Shown: piece by piece, positions 25,790-34,186 of the stretch
Layout of the letters: every line of letters begins with the position of its first letter
Position numbering within the stretch: position 1 is the stretch's first letter
NCBI GenBank assembly: GCA_900316805.1
Contig: ONEJ01000062.1
Span: 1 to 60,951 of the forward strand
DNA length: 60,951 nt
From: an uncultured Lachnospiraceae bacterium
GTDB lineage: Bacteria > Bacillota > Clostridia > Lachnospirales > Lachnospiraceae
Reading direction: 5' to 3'
The notes under the pieces: generated by a model
What the model was told of the DNA's origin: nothing
Seen by the model: the letters and a program-made list of their open reading frames with translations, nothing else
Database searches by the model: none
Position numbers and translations under genes: made by a program

Positions 25790-26929
25790 CTAATCGACGT
25801 CAGGCGCCTTATAACAACCCAGGAAAAACAACAGGATAATCATAAAAATCACAACAACAATTACTTCCTGAAAATAATAAACCGGAAACCCTGCCACATT
25901 TACCACATCAAAGTCTTTGATAAGCTGTATAGGAGCAAACAGCCCAACCGGATTTAAAAAAAGTTTCTCATTGAGGCACAGCCATACAGAGCCTGCGAAG
26001 AGACCGATAACCGATACGATAGTCCATGAATTTTTCTTACTTTTTTTTGAGATAACAAATACCGTCAGCCCCCAGAAAAACGCTCCAATCATTCTCATCA
26101 GCATCTGGAAAAAAACGCACTCCAAAACCGTCATATTCACTGCAGTATCTGCGTAATCGGATATCGCATATAACGGCTGGTTCCATCCCTCCAATTGGAA
26201 GAAAAAAGAAAAAACGGCAAAATCAACGATTGCCACAAAAACGGTCACCATACATGCATAAATCCCGATCGCGAGCATTTTTGAAATCATACTCCTGCGC
26301 AACCCCATCGAACTCGTTTTTACCAGATATAACACTTTTCCCTTCCGGTCATAATACAAAATCCCGGAGGCTGCCGCAATGACGAGAAGAAAAATAAATA
26401 TCGTAGAGAAATCATACTCCAAGTATAACTGCATATGCTCCATATTATAAAATTGTTGTATTTTTCGATTGGAATAATCGCTTACGATTTTTTTGTTTTT
26501 CCGAATTTGAAATTTGCTGCTATTTTCGAGATTCTCTATATTCCCGCGCGCCGTAGTGACAACTCCGTCCATCCGTTCCGTATAATCATAAATATATTTA
26601 TACCTCTCATAATACGTTCCAAACTCGCTATAGTCTCCGTATATGTATCCGGTATAGGTGCCCTCCTGATTTCCACTTGTACTATAGTTCCCCGCACTCA
26701 CAATCTGTGTAAGTTCCTCATAGCGGCTGATCAAAAACTGCGCTTTTTCATTCGTCACGTTTCCCTTGATCTCTTCATAAATTTTCTCACCGCCGGGAGT
26801 CGGATTATTTAAACCGTTTTCAATTGCATAAATTTTATAGATATCTGCCATCATAAATAAAATGATAAGAAGCCATACAAACCGGTTGCATATCATTCTT
26901 TTTAATTCAAATCTAACTAAATGTGACAC
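25790..26929 (-). CDS. ABC-2-type transporter permease
   Basis: 379 residues from GTG 26929, which overlaps the ATPase stop by 13 bp. Layout: an N-terminal transmembrane helix (RFVWLLIILFMMADIYKIYA), a large external helical domain of about 130 residues, then five transmembrane helices. It has the same architecture as the following permease, so the two probably form a heterodimeric channel powered by the ATPase at 26917. Permeases with large external loops often move peptides or lipids, or confer resistance to them. The external domain has no recognised motif. Confidence 0.82.
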   Translation of the reverse strand: MSHLVRFELKRMICNRFVWLLIILFMMADIYKIYAIENGLNNPTPGGEKIYEEIKGNVTNEKAQFLISRYEELTQIVSAGNYSTSGNQEGTYTGYIYGDYSEFGTYYERYKYIYDYTERMDGVVTTARGNIENLENSSKFQIRKNKKIVSDYSNRKIQQFYNMEHMQLYLEYDFSTIFIFLLVIAAASGILYYDRKGKVLYLVKTSSMGLRRSMISKMLAIGIYACMVTVFVAIVDFAVFSFFFQLEGWNQPLYAISDYADTAVNMTVLECVFFQMLMRMIGAFFWGLTVFVISKKSKKNSWTIVSVIGLFAGSVWLCLNEKLFLNPVGLFAPIQLIKDFDVVNVAGFPVYYFQEVIVVVIFMIILLFFLGCYKAPDVD

Positions 26930-27663
26930 TCGTTTCCCCGCCTCGTATAATATAAAAAAACATCTTCCAGATCTGCACTGGTTTGCTCCAGGCTGTCGGC
27001 TGTCCGCTGCATAAGTTCTTTGGGATTTCCTTGAACGACAATTCCTCCGTCACTAAGAATCAGCACTTCTCCCGCAATCTTTTCCAAATCCTGAACAATG
27101 TGCGTGGACAAAAGCACAGTACAATTCTGACCAAGTTCCGAAATCAGATTGCGGAACCGGATTCTCTCATCCGGATCAAGTCCTGCTGTTGGTTCATCCA
27201 GAATAAGCAATTCCGGGTTATTTAAGAGTGCCTGTGCAATGCCCAGACGCTGCCTCATGCCGCCGGAAAAGGTTCTGATCTTATAATCGGCGTCATCCGT
27301 AAGATTCACTCGGTCCAATAAATTTTCAATCGTATGCTTATGCTCCGCTTTCGGCAATTCCTTCATGATGCACATGTAGTTTAAAAATTCTCTCGCCGTA
27401 AAATCCGGGTAATAAGAGGCATACTGCGGCATAAACCCTAACAGGCTGCGGTAATCACTCCGCTTGTCATAAATACTCACCCCGTCATACAGGATATCCC
27501 CCGAATCAGGCAGCAGGATTCCGGTTATAATATGCATCAGCGTTGTTTTCCCCGCTCCGTTAATCCCCAGTAATCCATATATCCCATCCGAAAGCTTCAT
27601 GGAAATATGATCCAACACATGTTTTGATCCATAAAATTTTGTAACTTCCCGAAGTTCCAACAT
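26917..27663 (-). CDS. ABC transporter ATP-binding protein
   Basis: 248 residues. Walker A is GINGAGKTTLMH (about 35-46), Q-loop in GFMPQYASYYPDFTA, signature FSGGMRQRLGIAQAL, Walker B LLILDEPTAGLDP and H-loop LLSTHIVQDLE. The C-terminal tail resembles bacitracin/lantibiotic-type (BcrA-like) transport ATPases. It is preceded at 2 bp by a lipoprotein gene and overlaps the permease gene, so it is one operon. It powers the two permeases. Confidence 0.92.
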   Translation of the reverse strand: MLELREVTKFYGSKHVLDHISMKLSDGIYGLLGINGAGKTTLMHIITGILLPDSGDILYDGVSIYDKRSDYRSLLGFMPQYASYYPDFTAREFLNYMCIMKELPKAEHKHTIENLLDRVNLTDDADYKIRTFSGGMRQRLGIAQALLNNPELLILDEPTAGLDPDERIRFRNLISELGQNCTVLLSTHIVQDLEKIAGEVLILSDGGIVVQGNPKELMQRTADSLEQTSADLEDVFLYYTRRGNECHI

Positions 27664-27665
27664 GC

Positions 27666-28667
27666 TTATTCCCTCACAAAATACGCCGAGCTTGTCTTAT
27701 CAATCAGCAGATTATCCCTGTATCCTGTTTCATCGATCGGACATAGGACAAAATACAGAGGACTATAATTTTGTATCTCTGAAAGCTCCTGAAATCCCAC
27801 AGTCACTTCCGCCATCCTCCCGCTCTCAACGACAACATCGCAGTACGCTTTACCGCCAAAAACGCTGACCGGGCAGTGATCCACCATGGCACAAATCCGG
27901 TACTTTTGATTCTCCCCTCCGTAGAGCTGAAGCGTCAGATCATCCGAGACATCTATTTTAGCATTTTCAACAATTGTACCGTTTTGCACATATTTCGTGA
28001 CGAGCTGTGTATCTAATTTATTTGTCGTTGTCCCATCACTGCTCTCTATAATGTACTGTTTTCGTACTTCATCCGGCAAATCGGTATATTGCACCTGATC
28101 GTCTGTGCAATCTGCATGATCTCGGGCTGCATACTTAATTTTCCATGGAAGGCAGGGAAGAATACTCTCATAATTTCCATACCCTGCATTTTCTTCCGTT
28201 ACACGATAGGAAGGACCATACATACTTGCAATGTACATTTCGTGCTCGTTTCCTGCTATGGCAAATTCCGGTTCCAACGTAAGCAGAACCGTTTTCTTTG
28301 TACTTTCCTCTAACTCAATCGGATGAATATACGCTTCTGCAGTATCTTCTTCCAGCCTGTATGGTTGTGCAATACCGTCAATAAAAACCATAAATCCTAT
28401 TTCGCAGGCTGCCTGCATATTATCAATCTCAATTTCTAATTCCAGCCCGTTCCCATCATAGGTAATTGTTCTTTTTTCCTTATCATAATTTGCAATTCCC
28501 CAGCTATAGGCTGCTTCAGTGGTTGCCTGATCAATCTGAGAAGAAAACGGGTTTTCCTCCCTGGCCGCACTTTCGCTGGTTATCATTTCTGCTTTGTCCG
28601 AAGCCGTACATCCTGTCATTGCAATACAACATGTCATCATTATTATAATTGCTATTTTCTTTTTCAT
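27666..28667 (-). CDS. Secreted lipoprotein, unknown function
   Basis: 333 residues. Signal peptide with lipobox IAMTGC (Cys about residue 20), then an acidic linker and a largely beta-structured domain of about 290 residues. No enzymatic motif recognised. It lies between another lipoprotein gene (13 bp) and the ABC ATPase gene (2 bp). The tight operon suggests it works with the transporter, for example as a binding or protection protein on the outer face of the membrane. Confidence 0.8.
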   Translation of the reverse strand: MKKKIAIIIMMTCCIAMTGCTASDKAEMITSESAAREENPFSSQIDQATTEAAYSWGIANYDKEKRTITYDGNGLELEIEIDNMQAACEIGFMVFIDGIAQPYRLEEDTAEAYIHPIELEESTKKTVLLTLEPEFAIAGNEHEMYIASMYGPSYRVTEENAGYGNYESILPCLPWKIKYAARDHADCTDDQVQYTDLPDEVRKQYIIESSDGTTTNKLDTQLVTKYVQNGTIVENAKIDVSDDLTLQLYGGENQKYRICAMVDHCPVSVFGGKAYCDVVVESGRMAEVTVGFQELSEIQNYSPLYFVLCPIDETGYRDNLLIDKTSSAYFVRE

Positions 28668-28680
28668 ATGTCACACCCGC

Positions 28681-29808
28681 CTAAAACGTTTCTGCTTCTA
28701 TTTCTGTTTCGCCATTATCATAATAAAATCCATACACCGTATGACTGTCTTCACAGATGATCATCTCATACAAAACATGGTCAAATACGATATCAGCAAC
28801 CGGTTCTTCTGTTGCCCGGTCATACAAACTGACCATATTTTCTTTTGCTCCGGTTTCCGGATCTGCATATGCTCCCAGATAATTCCCCTTATCGGAGATA
28901 AACAGACACTGGCTTTGCCATTTCTCATCAAATGTTATCGTCTCTTCTTTTCCATCCGTATACAGAACCGCAGCTGTTCCGCCCGCTTCCGTTCCATATT
29001 CCACAAATCCTTCATAGTAAAGACAGGCATTTTCAAACTCCTGATAAAAGGTAAGCCCGGTCGGATATATCCATGTTTCCAGACTCTCCCGGTCAAGCAC
29101 ACCGATGCAGATTTCCCCATCCTCCCCTGCTTCCGCCGATTCAAAATATGCTCCCGAAAGGAAAATACAGCTTCCATCCTCCGAAAGTTCCATACCATAA
29201 ACCTCATTAATCTGATTTCCCTTTTCCGGGCTCAAGATCTGCATCAGCAGTTCCTCATCCGAACCGTCATAATTCATTTCAACAATTTTCCCAAGCGTAT
29301 CGTCCATTTCCCCCGGCATGATCACAATTTTTTTTTTTCTGATCGGATCTATGATATATTGATACGAAAACCCATTTCCTGTTGCATATTCCGTCATATC
29401 AATCGTATCCGTAATTGCATATGTATCATCCACTACAAACACCTGATTGGACGATGTATAAAGCACCAGATTCTGATTATGCTTTCTGACCGTCATATTG
29501 CGGTCAAAAGATGCATCCGTTATTTTCGCCAGAACCTGATTCTCACTTGTATTGACAATTTCACAAAAAATATCGCGTTCCTGATTCTCTGTGATAAATG
29601 CAACAATGCCGCCGCCAAGTTCCGTGACGGAACATACATGTTGATCTCCAAGCGTTAAATCCTGTTTCTCATTAGAGATACTGTCTTCCTTTTCCGTATG
29701 TCGTACGGCCTCTGTATCAACTGATGCCCCTCCAGCAGAACCGAATGCACACCCGGAGCAAATCAGTATCAGTATCAATATGGCATCTGCCAAGATGTTT
29801 TTTTTCAT
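28681..29808 (-). CDS. Secreted lipoprotein with propeller-like repeats
   Basis: 375 residues. Signal peptide with lipobox ILICSGC (Cys about residue 20), then a beta-rich domain with repeated WD/YWTD-like strands (VFVVDDTYAITDTIDMTEYA, ICIGVLDRESLETWIYPTG). Overall character is close to the C-terminal domain of the permease fusion at 23737, suggesting related extracellular domains in one operon. It is preceded by an intercistronic hairpin (29838-29869). The role is probably extracellular binding or sensing; no ligand is inferred. Confidence 0.8.
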   Translation of the reverse strand: MKKNILADAILILILICSGCAFGSAGGASVDTEAVRHTEKEDSISNEKQDLTLGDQHVCSVTELGGGIVAFITENQERDIFCEIVNTSENQVLAKITDASFDRNMTVRKHNQNLVLYTSSNQVFVVDDTYAITDTIDMTEYATGNGFSYQYIIDPIRKKKIVIMPGEMDDTLGKIVEMNYDGSDEELLMQILSPEKGNQINEVYGMELSEDGSCIFLSGAYFESAEAGEDGEICIGVLDRESLETWIYPTGLTFYQEFENACLYYEGFVEYGTEAGGTAAVLYTDGKEETITFDEKWQSQCLFISDKGNYLGAYADPETGAKENMVSLYDRATEEPVADIVFDHVLYEMIICEDSHTVYGFYYDNGETEIEAETF

Positions 29809-29837
29809 AGTTCCTCCCGTTTACTGATTCGGAATGT

Positions 29838-29869
29838 GTATTCCCCCTGCTACACAGCAGGGGGAATAC
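29838..29869. promoter_or_regulatory. Perfect 14-bp intercistronic hairpin
   Basis: Arms GTATTCCCCCTGCT and AGCAGGGGGAATAC around an ACAC loop, between the secreted-protein gene and the first lipoprotein gene on the minus strand. No T-run follows, so it looks more like an mRNA stability or processing element, or an attenuator, than a full terminator. It would set different expression for the secreted product and the genes after it. Confidence 0.6.
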
Positions 29870-29877
29870 CAAAAACT

Positions 29878-30333
29878 CTAATATGTTACCTGAGTATAAA
29901 CAACATATGCATTTTCTGTAATGGCATCAGCCGCGCCATAAGCTGTGCATTTTGTACTTACAAATCCATCATAAGTATTGTTATTCAACTTATTTTTAAA
30001 ATGATGCATCTCATAATTCGCTGTAAGCGCACTACTTGCATTTGAAATCCATCCGGTAGTCTCGCCATCACCAATTACTTCTCCCGTAGTATAATAGCAA
30101 ACGGTCAAAGTCGCTCTGATCCGAGGTACTGCGCTCGTGGTTGTAGCCTGCGTGCAATATAATTTCTCCTGATATCCCATGCATCCATCGGTTTCGCCCC
30201 TGAGCGTTCCATACGTCGCATTTATGTATTTTGATCCCGAAACAGATGCTGCCTCTGCCTTTGAGTCCACACCCATAACGCTGACAAATACTATAAGTGC
30301 TGCTGTTAATAATCTTAAAAATCTTTTGCCCAT
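29878..30333 (-). CDS. Small secreted Cys-containing protein linked to agr genes
   Basis: 151 residues from ATG 30333, which has AAAGGAGG 8 nt upstream; a longer TTG frame to 30423 lacks a site. A Sec signal peptide (residues 1-29, ending SKAEAA) leads to a mature protein of about 120 residues. This is beta-rich, with Cys in GCMGYQEKLYC, LTVCYYT and STKCTAYG, so disulfides are possible. No family recognised with confidence; size and layout recall secreted bacteriocin-like proteins such as the lactococcin 972 group, but that is only a resemblance. It is encoded between agrB and the lipoprotein/ABC genes on one strand, so it may be the secreted product under quorum control. Confidence 0.72.
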   Translation of the reverse strand: MGKRFLRLLTAALIVFVSVMGVDSKAEAASVSGSKYINATYGTLRGETDGCMGYQEKLYCTQATTTSAVPRIRATLTVCYYTTGEVIGDGETTGWISNASSALTANYEMHHFKNKLNNNTYDGFVSTKCTAYGAADAITENAYVVYTQVTY

Positions 30334-30462
30334 TTTCTTTTCCTCCTTTGGATTGTGAAAATTTAATAATCTTAGCAAATCAATGACTGCCATCAATATA
30401 TCTTCCATCCAACTTTTTTTCAAGCATCTACGCGCGAAACAACCATTTTTACTACTGAGTGG

Positions 30463-31026
30463 TCATTTTTCTTTAAAGAATCTCGGAATACATGGGAGTT
30501 GGAGAAATGCCGCAAGAATAATTCCTATTGCAACGCTCGAAGCAATCTTCTCATATCCCAACCTCCAAATGATAAAATACACAGTTTCACATAGTAATGC
30601 GGTCATGATAGCAGCCATTTTATATCGTTTTTTCTCAATCTGATCAAGCGATCGATTCTTGGAATCAATCGGGCTCATAATGCACAGACTAAGAACAGCC
30701 AATACCGTTAAAACAAAAAGCCATACATTACATTGTATATATGGCTGAACAAGAAAGCAGAGGAGTAATAACCCCACCGACATGATAATACACAGCCAGC
30801 CATATGGAGCATGGTATCCTCCGCTATATCTGCGAATCAGGCATAACGGAATACTAAGTACAATGCCATATTGTACACGTCCAATTATTGCACCAATAGT
30901 CAATGACAGTATCATTGGTGCAACGGAATAGTAAAGGCTCTGAATGGCATACTCATATAATTCCTCCTCTTCTTCCTTTATGGCGTTCTGGCGAACCAGC
31001 CAGCGGGTTATCACTCTCACTATCAT
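30463..31026 (-). CDS. agrB: AgrB-family autoinducer-processing membrane peptidase
   Basis: 187 residues from ATG 31026, which has GGAG 9 nt upstream inside agrD. The longer frame to 31191 reads through agrD in another frame and is not real N-terminus. Several transmembrane helices surround the AgrB hallmark RRYSGGYHAPYGWLC. H72 and C79 are seven residues apart, as in the catalytic His/Cys pair of Staphylococcus aureus AgrB. AgrB cleaves the C-terminal tail of AgrD and helps form the cyclic peptide. Here it is two bases downstream of the agrD stop, so translation is coupled. Confidence 0.9.
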   Translation of the reverse strand: MIVRVITRWLVRQNAIKEEEEELYEYAIQSLYYSVAPMILSLTIGAIIGRVQYGIVLSIPLCLIRRYSGGYHAPYGWLCIIMSVGLLLLCFLVQPYIQCNVWLFVLTVLAVLSLCIMSPIDSKNRSLDQIEKKRYKMAAIMTALLCETVYFIIWRLGYEKIASSVAIGIILAAFLQLPCIPRFFKEK

Positions 31027-31028
31027 TT

Positions 31029-31175
31029 CTACTTTCTCCTGTACTGTGCTAATTGCTCCGGTACCTTCGGCTGATAAAACAAATGACTCGATGCTGAATT
31101 TGCATCTGCCTTTATCACTTGTTTCAATGCTCTGGCAGAAACCGAAGCGATAACGCTCCCTAATTTCTCCTTCAT
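31029..31175 (-). CDS. agrD: AgrD-like cyclic peptide autoinducer precursor with Ser in the ring position
   Basis: 48 codons, ATG 31175 to TAG 31029, with GGGAGG about 7 nt upstream. It is hidden inside, and out of frame with, the over-extended agrB frame. Layout follows AgrD: an amphipathic N-terminal helix (MKEKLGSVIASVSARALKQV), a core ANSASSHLFY, and the tail QPKVPEQL, which matches the conserved P-x-x-P-E-x-L recognition tail cut by AgrB. The ring Cys found in most AgrD is absent. Ser30 stands five residues before the tail (SHLFY), so a serine lactone like that of some staphylococci is predicted. Ring size and cleavage site are inferred. Confidence 0.85.
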   Translation of the reverse strand: MKEKLGSVIASVSARALKQVIKADANSASSHLFYQPKVPEQLAQYRRK

Positions 31176-31353
31176 TACTCTCACCTCCCAATCATGTTTA
31201 TTGCCATTGATTGCTATATCCTAATTTTACTAAAAATGAGATTATCTTTCGACAGCATATGCAAAAACGAACCGATTCATGCACAATTTGGTCTATTTAT
31301 ACAATGTTGACTTTAAAATATAAACTATTACAGAACAATTAATTTACAAAATA

Positions 31354-31381
31354 TAATATAGGGCAGAATTATTCTATATTA
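31354..31381. promoter_or_regulatory. Dyad in the agrD / XRE divergent region
   Basis: Perfect 8-bp arms TAATATAG and CTATATTA around 12 bp, 56 bp before the XRE start and about 180 bp before agrD. A candidate operator for the XRE protein or the LytTR regulator. The region 31176-31437 is otherwise AT-rich with no clear consensus promoter. Confidence 0.4.
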
Positions 31382-31437
31382 CATTCTTCTTGCATTATTC
31401 TTGATTTGGTAAGATACATATAAAGGAGGAGCATCCG

Positions 31438-31776
31438 ATGTTAGATTTTTCTTTGATGGGAAACCGAATTAAGCAACGCAGAAAAGAATTAAACATTACC
31501 CAGAATCAATTTGCAGAAACGCTTCAAATATCTAATAATCACCTTTCGACAATCGAAAACGGAAAAAGTCACGCGAGTATTGAACTATTCTGTCAGATTT
31601 GCGTTGAGTTGAATGTCACTCCTGATTATCTTTTGTCAGGACAGCTGCATCCCAATGATGTTCCACGTAATATTCAGGATATGCTTCGTTTATGCAATGA
31701 CGAAGACCTTGCATTTATCCAATATATGGTTGAATTTCTGATATCCCGGCATAACACCAATCCACATCAATCTTGA
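31438..31776 (+). CDS. XRE-family transcriptional regulator
   Basis: 112 residues, with AAAGGAGG before ATG 31438. An N-terminal Cro/C1 helix-turn-helix lies at about residues 7-65 (NQFAETLQISNNHLSTIENG), with a short helical C-terminal extension. It is the first gene of the plus-strand run with the LytTR response regulator (55 bp on) and the histidine kinase. It is divergent from agrDB, so it probably adds a repression layer to the signalling locus. Its target is inferred from position. Confidence 0.85.
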   Translation: MLDFSLMGNRIKQRRKELNITQNQFAETLQISNNHLSTIENGKSHASIELFCQICVELNVTPDYLLSGQLHPNDVPRNIQDMLRLCNDEDLAFIQYMVEFLISRHNTNPHQS

Positions 31777-31831
31777 ATTTCAATTTATCATCACATATAA
31801 TAAATGCAAATAATACACGAATGGAGAAACC

Positions 31832-32536
31832 ATGCGAATCCTTATATGTGATGATGATTCTCTCTTTTCAGCCCGGCTGAAACAGTCCATAACCGAATAT
31901 TTTCAAAAGCATAAACTTGCCTTGCCGGATATCTGCACTTATGACAATGGGGAAGCTGTACTCTCAGACTCCGGGGATAAGGATCTTGTATTTCTGGATG
32001 TGAAAATGCCAGGGCGAAGCGGAATCTACGTAGGCAACCGTCTGACAGAAAAGAATCCCGACACAATCATTTTCGTGGTCACCTCATTTGCAGAATATCT
32101 GGATGATGCGATGCGTTTCCATGTGTTCCGCTACCTGAACAAACCGCTGGACAAAACTCGCCTGTACCGTAATCTGGCAGACGCATTACATGAATATGCG
32201 TTTCGTACTTCCAAGCTCCTTGTCGAAACCAAAGAGGAAACCGTGACACTTTCAACAGCAGATATCATCAGTATCGAAACACAGAATCGCACTCTCACCG
32301 TTCATTCCACCAGAGGAGACTATATATCCGTTCACCCAATGCAGTACTGGCTGGACACCCTAACACAGCCATGCTTTTTTCAATGTCACCGCAGCTACAT
32401 CATTAATTTCATGCATGTACTGCAATTCAATAAGGATTACATACAGCTAACCGACAATCAACAGGCTTATTTGACAAGAAGAAAGTACACCGCTTTTAAA
32501 AAGGCTTATATGCTCTATCTGGAAAACACGAGGTAA
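31832..32536 (+). CDS. LytTR-family response regulator (AgrA-like)
   Basis: 234 residues. The receiver domain (1-120) has acidic residues CDDD (7-9) and phospho-acceptor D56 in LVFLDVKMPG. The LytTR DNA-binding domain (about 128-234) has ISIETQNRTLTVHS and FFQCHRSYIINFMHV. AgrA-type regulators bind direct repeats and switch on agr and target genes when phosphorylated by the AgrC-like kinase. The kinase gene starts 4 bp after the stop, so the two are co-translated. Confidence 0.92.
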   Translation: MRILICDDDSLFSARLKQSITEYFQKHKLALPDICTYDNGEAVLSDSGDKDLVFLDVKMPGRSGIYVGNRLTEKNPDTIIFVVTSFAEYLDDAMRFHVFRYLNKPLDKTRLYRNLADALHEYAFRTSKLLVETKEETVTLSTADIISIETQNRTLTVHSTRGDYISVHPMQYWLDTLTQPCFFQCHRSYIINFMHVLQFNKDYIQLTDNQQAYLTRRKYTAFKKAYMLYLENTR

Positions 32537-32540
32537 TACT

Positions 32541-33869
32541 ATGGATGCTATTATATATCTATTCACTTTTATTACGGAAGCATATATCTTTTATCTGTAT
32601 ACTTCCAAATTATTTATCATGAAACATTCCCGGACCAGCACAATCCTTTGCATTGCCCTCGGCTATCTTGTGATGTTTCTATTATCGTTTTTTCACAACC
32701 CTGATGTCAATATCACAATTTTTACTGTCATCGTATTTCTGCTAATTTTACGATTATTTTCTGCACGTATTTCTCAAGCCCTGTTTCATACTCTGATTCT
32801 GTCATCGACCATGTCGCTTAGTGAAGTTATTGTTACCGATTTCTTATTCAAATATATATCCACCATCTGGAATGAATGGGTAAACTGGAGCCAAACTTTC
32901 GTTTTGATTATTGGGGTATTTTTCAGCAAACTACTCTACCTTTTTATCACACAATTTTTGGCTGCGATACAGAAAAAAAACAAAAGTCAGCACACTTCTC
33001 TCAATCTGGGAACAGTTCTGCTCATTATAATCAGCATCTGCTCATTTGCTTCCATAAATATCTTATGTGAGTTAGTCTGGAATCTTCCATACTCCACCAC
33101 CTTGGAGCACACCATTGCAGTCGGCTCCACTCTCATGTTCATCATACTGATTCTCGTATACAGTCTGTATGGCTACAACCAGAAAAAAAGAGGCGAGTTT
33201 ACGGACTTACAGCTGCAGCTGCAAAAAGAAAAGGATGCGGGAAAATACTATCATATGCTGGCTGCGCAGGACGAACAGCAAAAAATCATGATTCATGACA
33301 TCAAAAATCATTTGCAGTCCCTTGCACAATTGAACCAGGACGGCAGGCAAAAAGAGGTCGAACAGTATCTGAATGAGCTCCTGCAATCCGATAGTCTGCG
33401 TCCATCTGTCCGGGTTTGCGACCACGAATTACTGAATGCCATTCTCTGTCGTTATCAGATACAATGTCAGGAAAAGAATATTGGCTTTCATACCGATATC
33501 CGCAGCGGTTGTGCAGACTTTTTGACTGATGAGGAAATCACTGCGCTATTCTGCAATCTGTTAGACAATGCCATAGAGGCCATCGGCGATACCGCAGACA
33601 GTTTTATCGAAGTCAGCATGGCAAAACGCCCAAATCCGCCCGTTACAACGCTTATAGTAAAAAACAGCTGCCCAAACGCTCCCAAATCGGGGAACGCCGG
33701 ACAACTTCTGACAAGCAAATCCAATCCGCAATACCACGGTTACGGACTACGCAGTGTAAAACGGATTGCCACCAAATATCACGGATATATGCAGGCATAC
33801 TACGATGAGATGGACGCCACCTTTCATGTAATTGTAAGTTTTGACACAAGGGAAATGTCCTATCCTTAA
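32541..33869 (+). CDS. AgrC-like sensor histidine kinase
   Basis: 442 residues. The N-terminal sensor has about six transmembrane helices (1-210), as in AgrC receptors. A coiled linker, the dimerisation helix with the phospho-accepting His in MIHDIKNHLQSL, and a GHKL ATPase domain follow: N-box FCNLLDNAIEAIG and G-box YHGYGLRSVKRI. It belongs to the HPK10 class that senses cyclic peptides outside the cell. Together with the LytTR regulator and the divergent agrDB it completes the quorum-sensing circuit. Its presumed ligand is the Ser-containing peptide. Confidence 0.92.
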   Translation: MDAIIYLFTFITEAYIFYLYTSKLFIMKHSRTSTILCIALGYLVMFLLSFFHNPDVNITIFTVIVFLLILRLFSARISQALFHTLILSSTMSLSEVIVTDFLFKYISTIWNEWVNWSQTFVLIIGVFFSKLLYLFITQFLAAIQKKNKSQHTSLNLGTVLLIIISICSFASINILCELVWNLPYSTTLEHTIAVGSTLMFIILILVYSLYGYNQKKRGEFTDLQLQLQKEKDAGKYYHMLAAQDEQQKIMIHDIKNHLQSLAQLNQDGRQKEVEQYLNELLQSDSLRPSVRVCDHELLNAILCRYQIQCQEKNIGFHTDIRSGCADFLTDEEITALFCNLLDNAIEAIGDTADSFIEVSMAKRPNPPVTTLIVKNSCPNAPKSGNAGQLLTSKSNPQYHGYGLRSVKRIATKYHGYMQAYYDEMDATFHVIVSFDTREMSYP

Positions 33870-33887
33870 TATCCCGGTATAATATCC

Positions 33888-34186
33888 TCATACTGCTGTC
33901 GCAAAAAGCTTCCCTCTGATGGCTCCAATTTCTATTCCTCTGACTCTATCACAACATCTGTATATTTTCTTTGCATATCGTGACGCTTCTTCTCCATATG
34001 CAGCACGAATCGCCACCTTTAACATTTCCCTTGGCATTCCTAACCGGTCTGCAATATAAAAATCACAACTTTCACTTCACCTAACAACATCGTTTTCTTT
34101 ATTCCCTCATTGGTACACTCAAGTGCCATTAACCGATTGATGCAAGCTGATTCGTCAATTTCCTGTATTTTTAACCAAGCTGCTAT
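33888..34186 (-). pseudogene. Remnant of an unrecognised gene with a frameshift
   Basis: Minus-strand translation gives two coding-like pieces in different frames. The first piece is AWLKIQEIDESACINRLMAL up to about 34060. The second is DFYIADRLGMPREMLKVAIR followed by AAYGEEASRYAKKIY, ending at TGA 33888. The switch near 34055 looks like a frameshift in one original protein. The family is not recognised. It abuts the end of the Nudix fragment, so two damaged genes lie end to end. Confidence 0.5.

Noticed and set aside
28594-29658. Plus-strand frame of 354 codons opposite the lipoprotein
   Set aside because: Antisense shadow; the minus strand has the signal peptide, lipobox and ribosome binding site.
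30334-30423. A 30-residue leader (TTG 30423) as the autoinducer precursor
   Set aside because: It lacks the AgrD tail and any ring residue, and the following ATG 30333 has a far better ribosome binding site. The real precursor is at 31029-31175.
31027-31191. An extended N-terminus of AgrB
   Set aside because: This stretch is agrD in another frame; AgrB has its own ribosome binding site and ATG at 31026.
31261-31320. LytTR (AgrA-type) direct-repeat binding site near agrD
   Set aside because: ACAATTTGG and ACAATGTTG are 18 bp apart instead of the usual 21-22, and match the consensus poorly.
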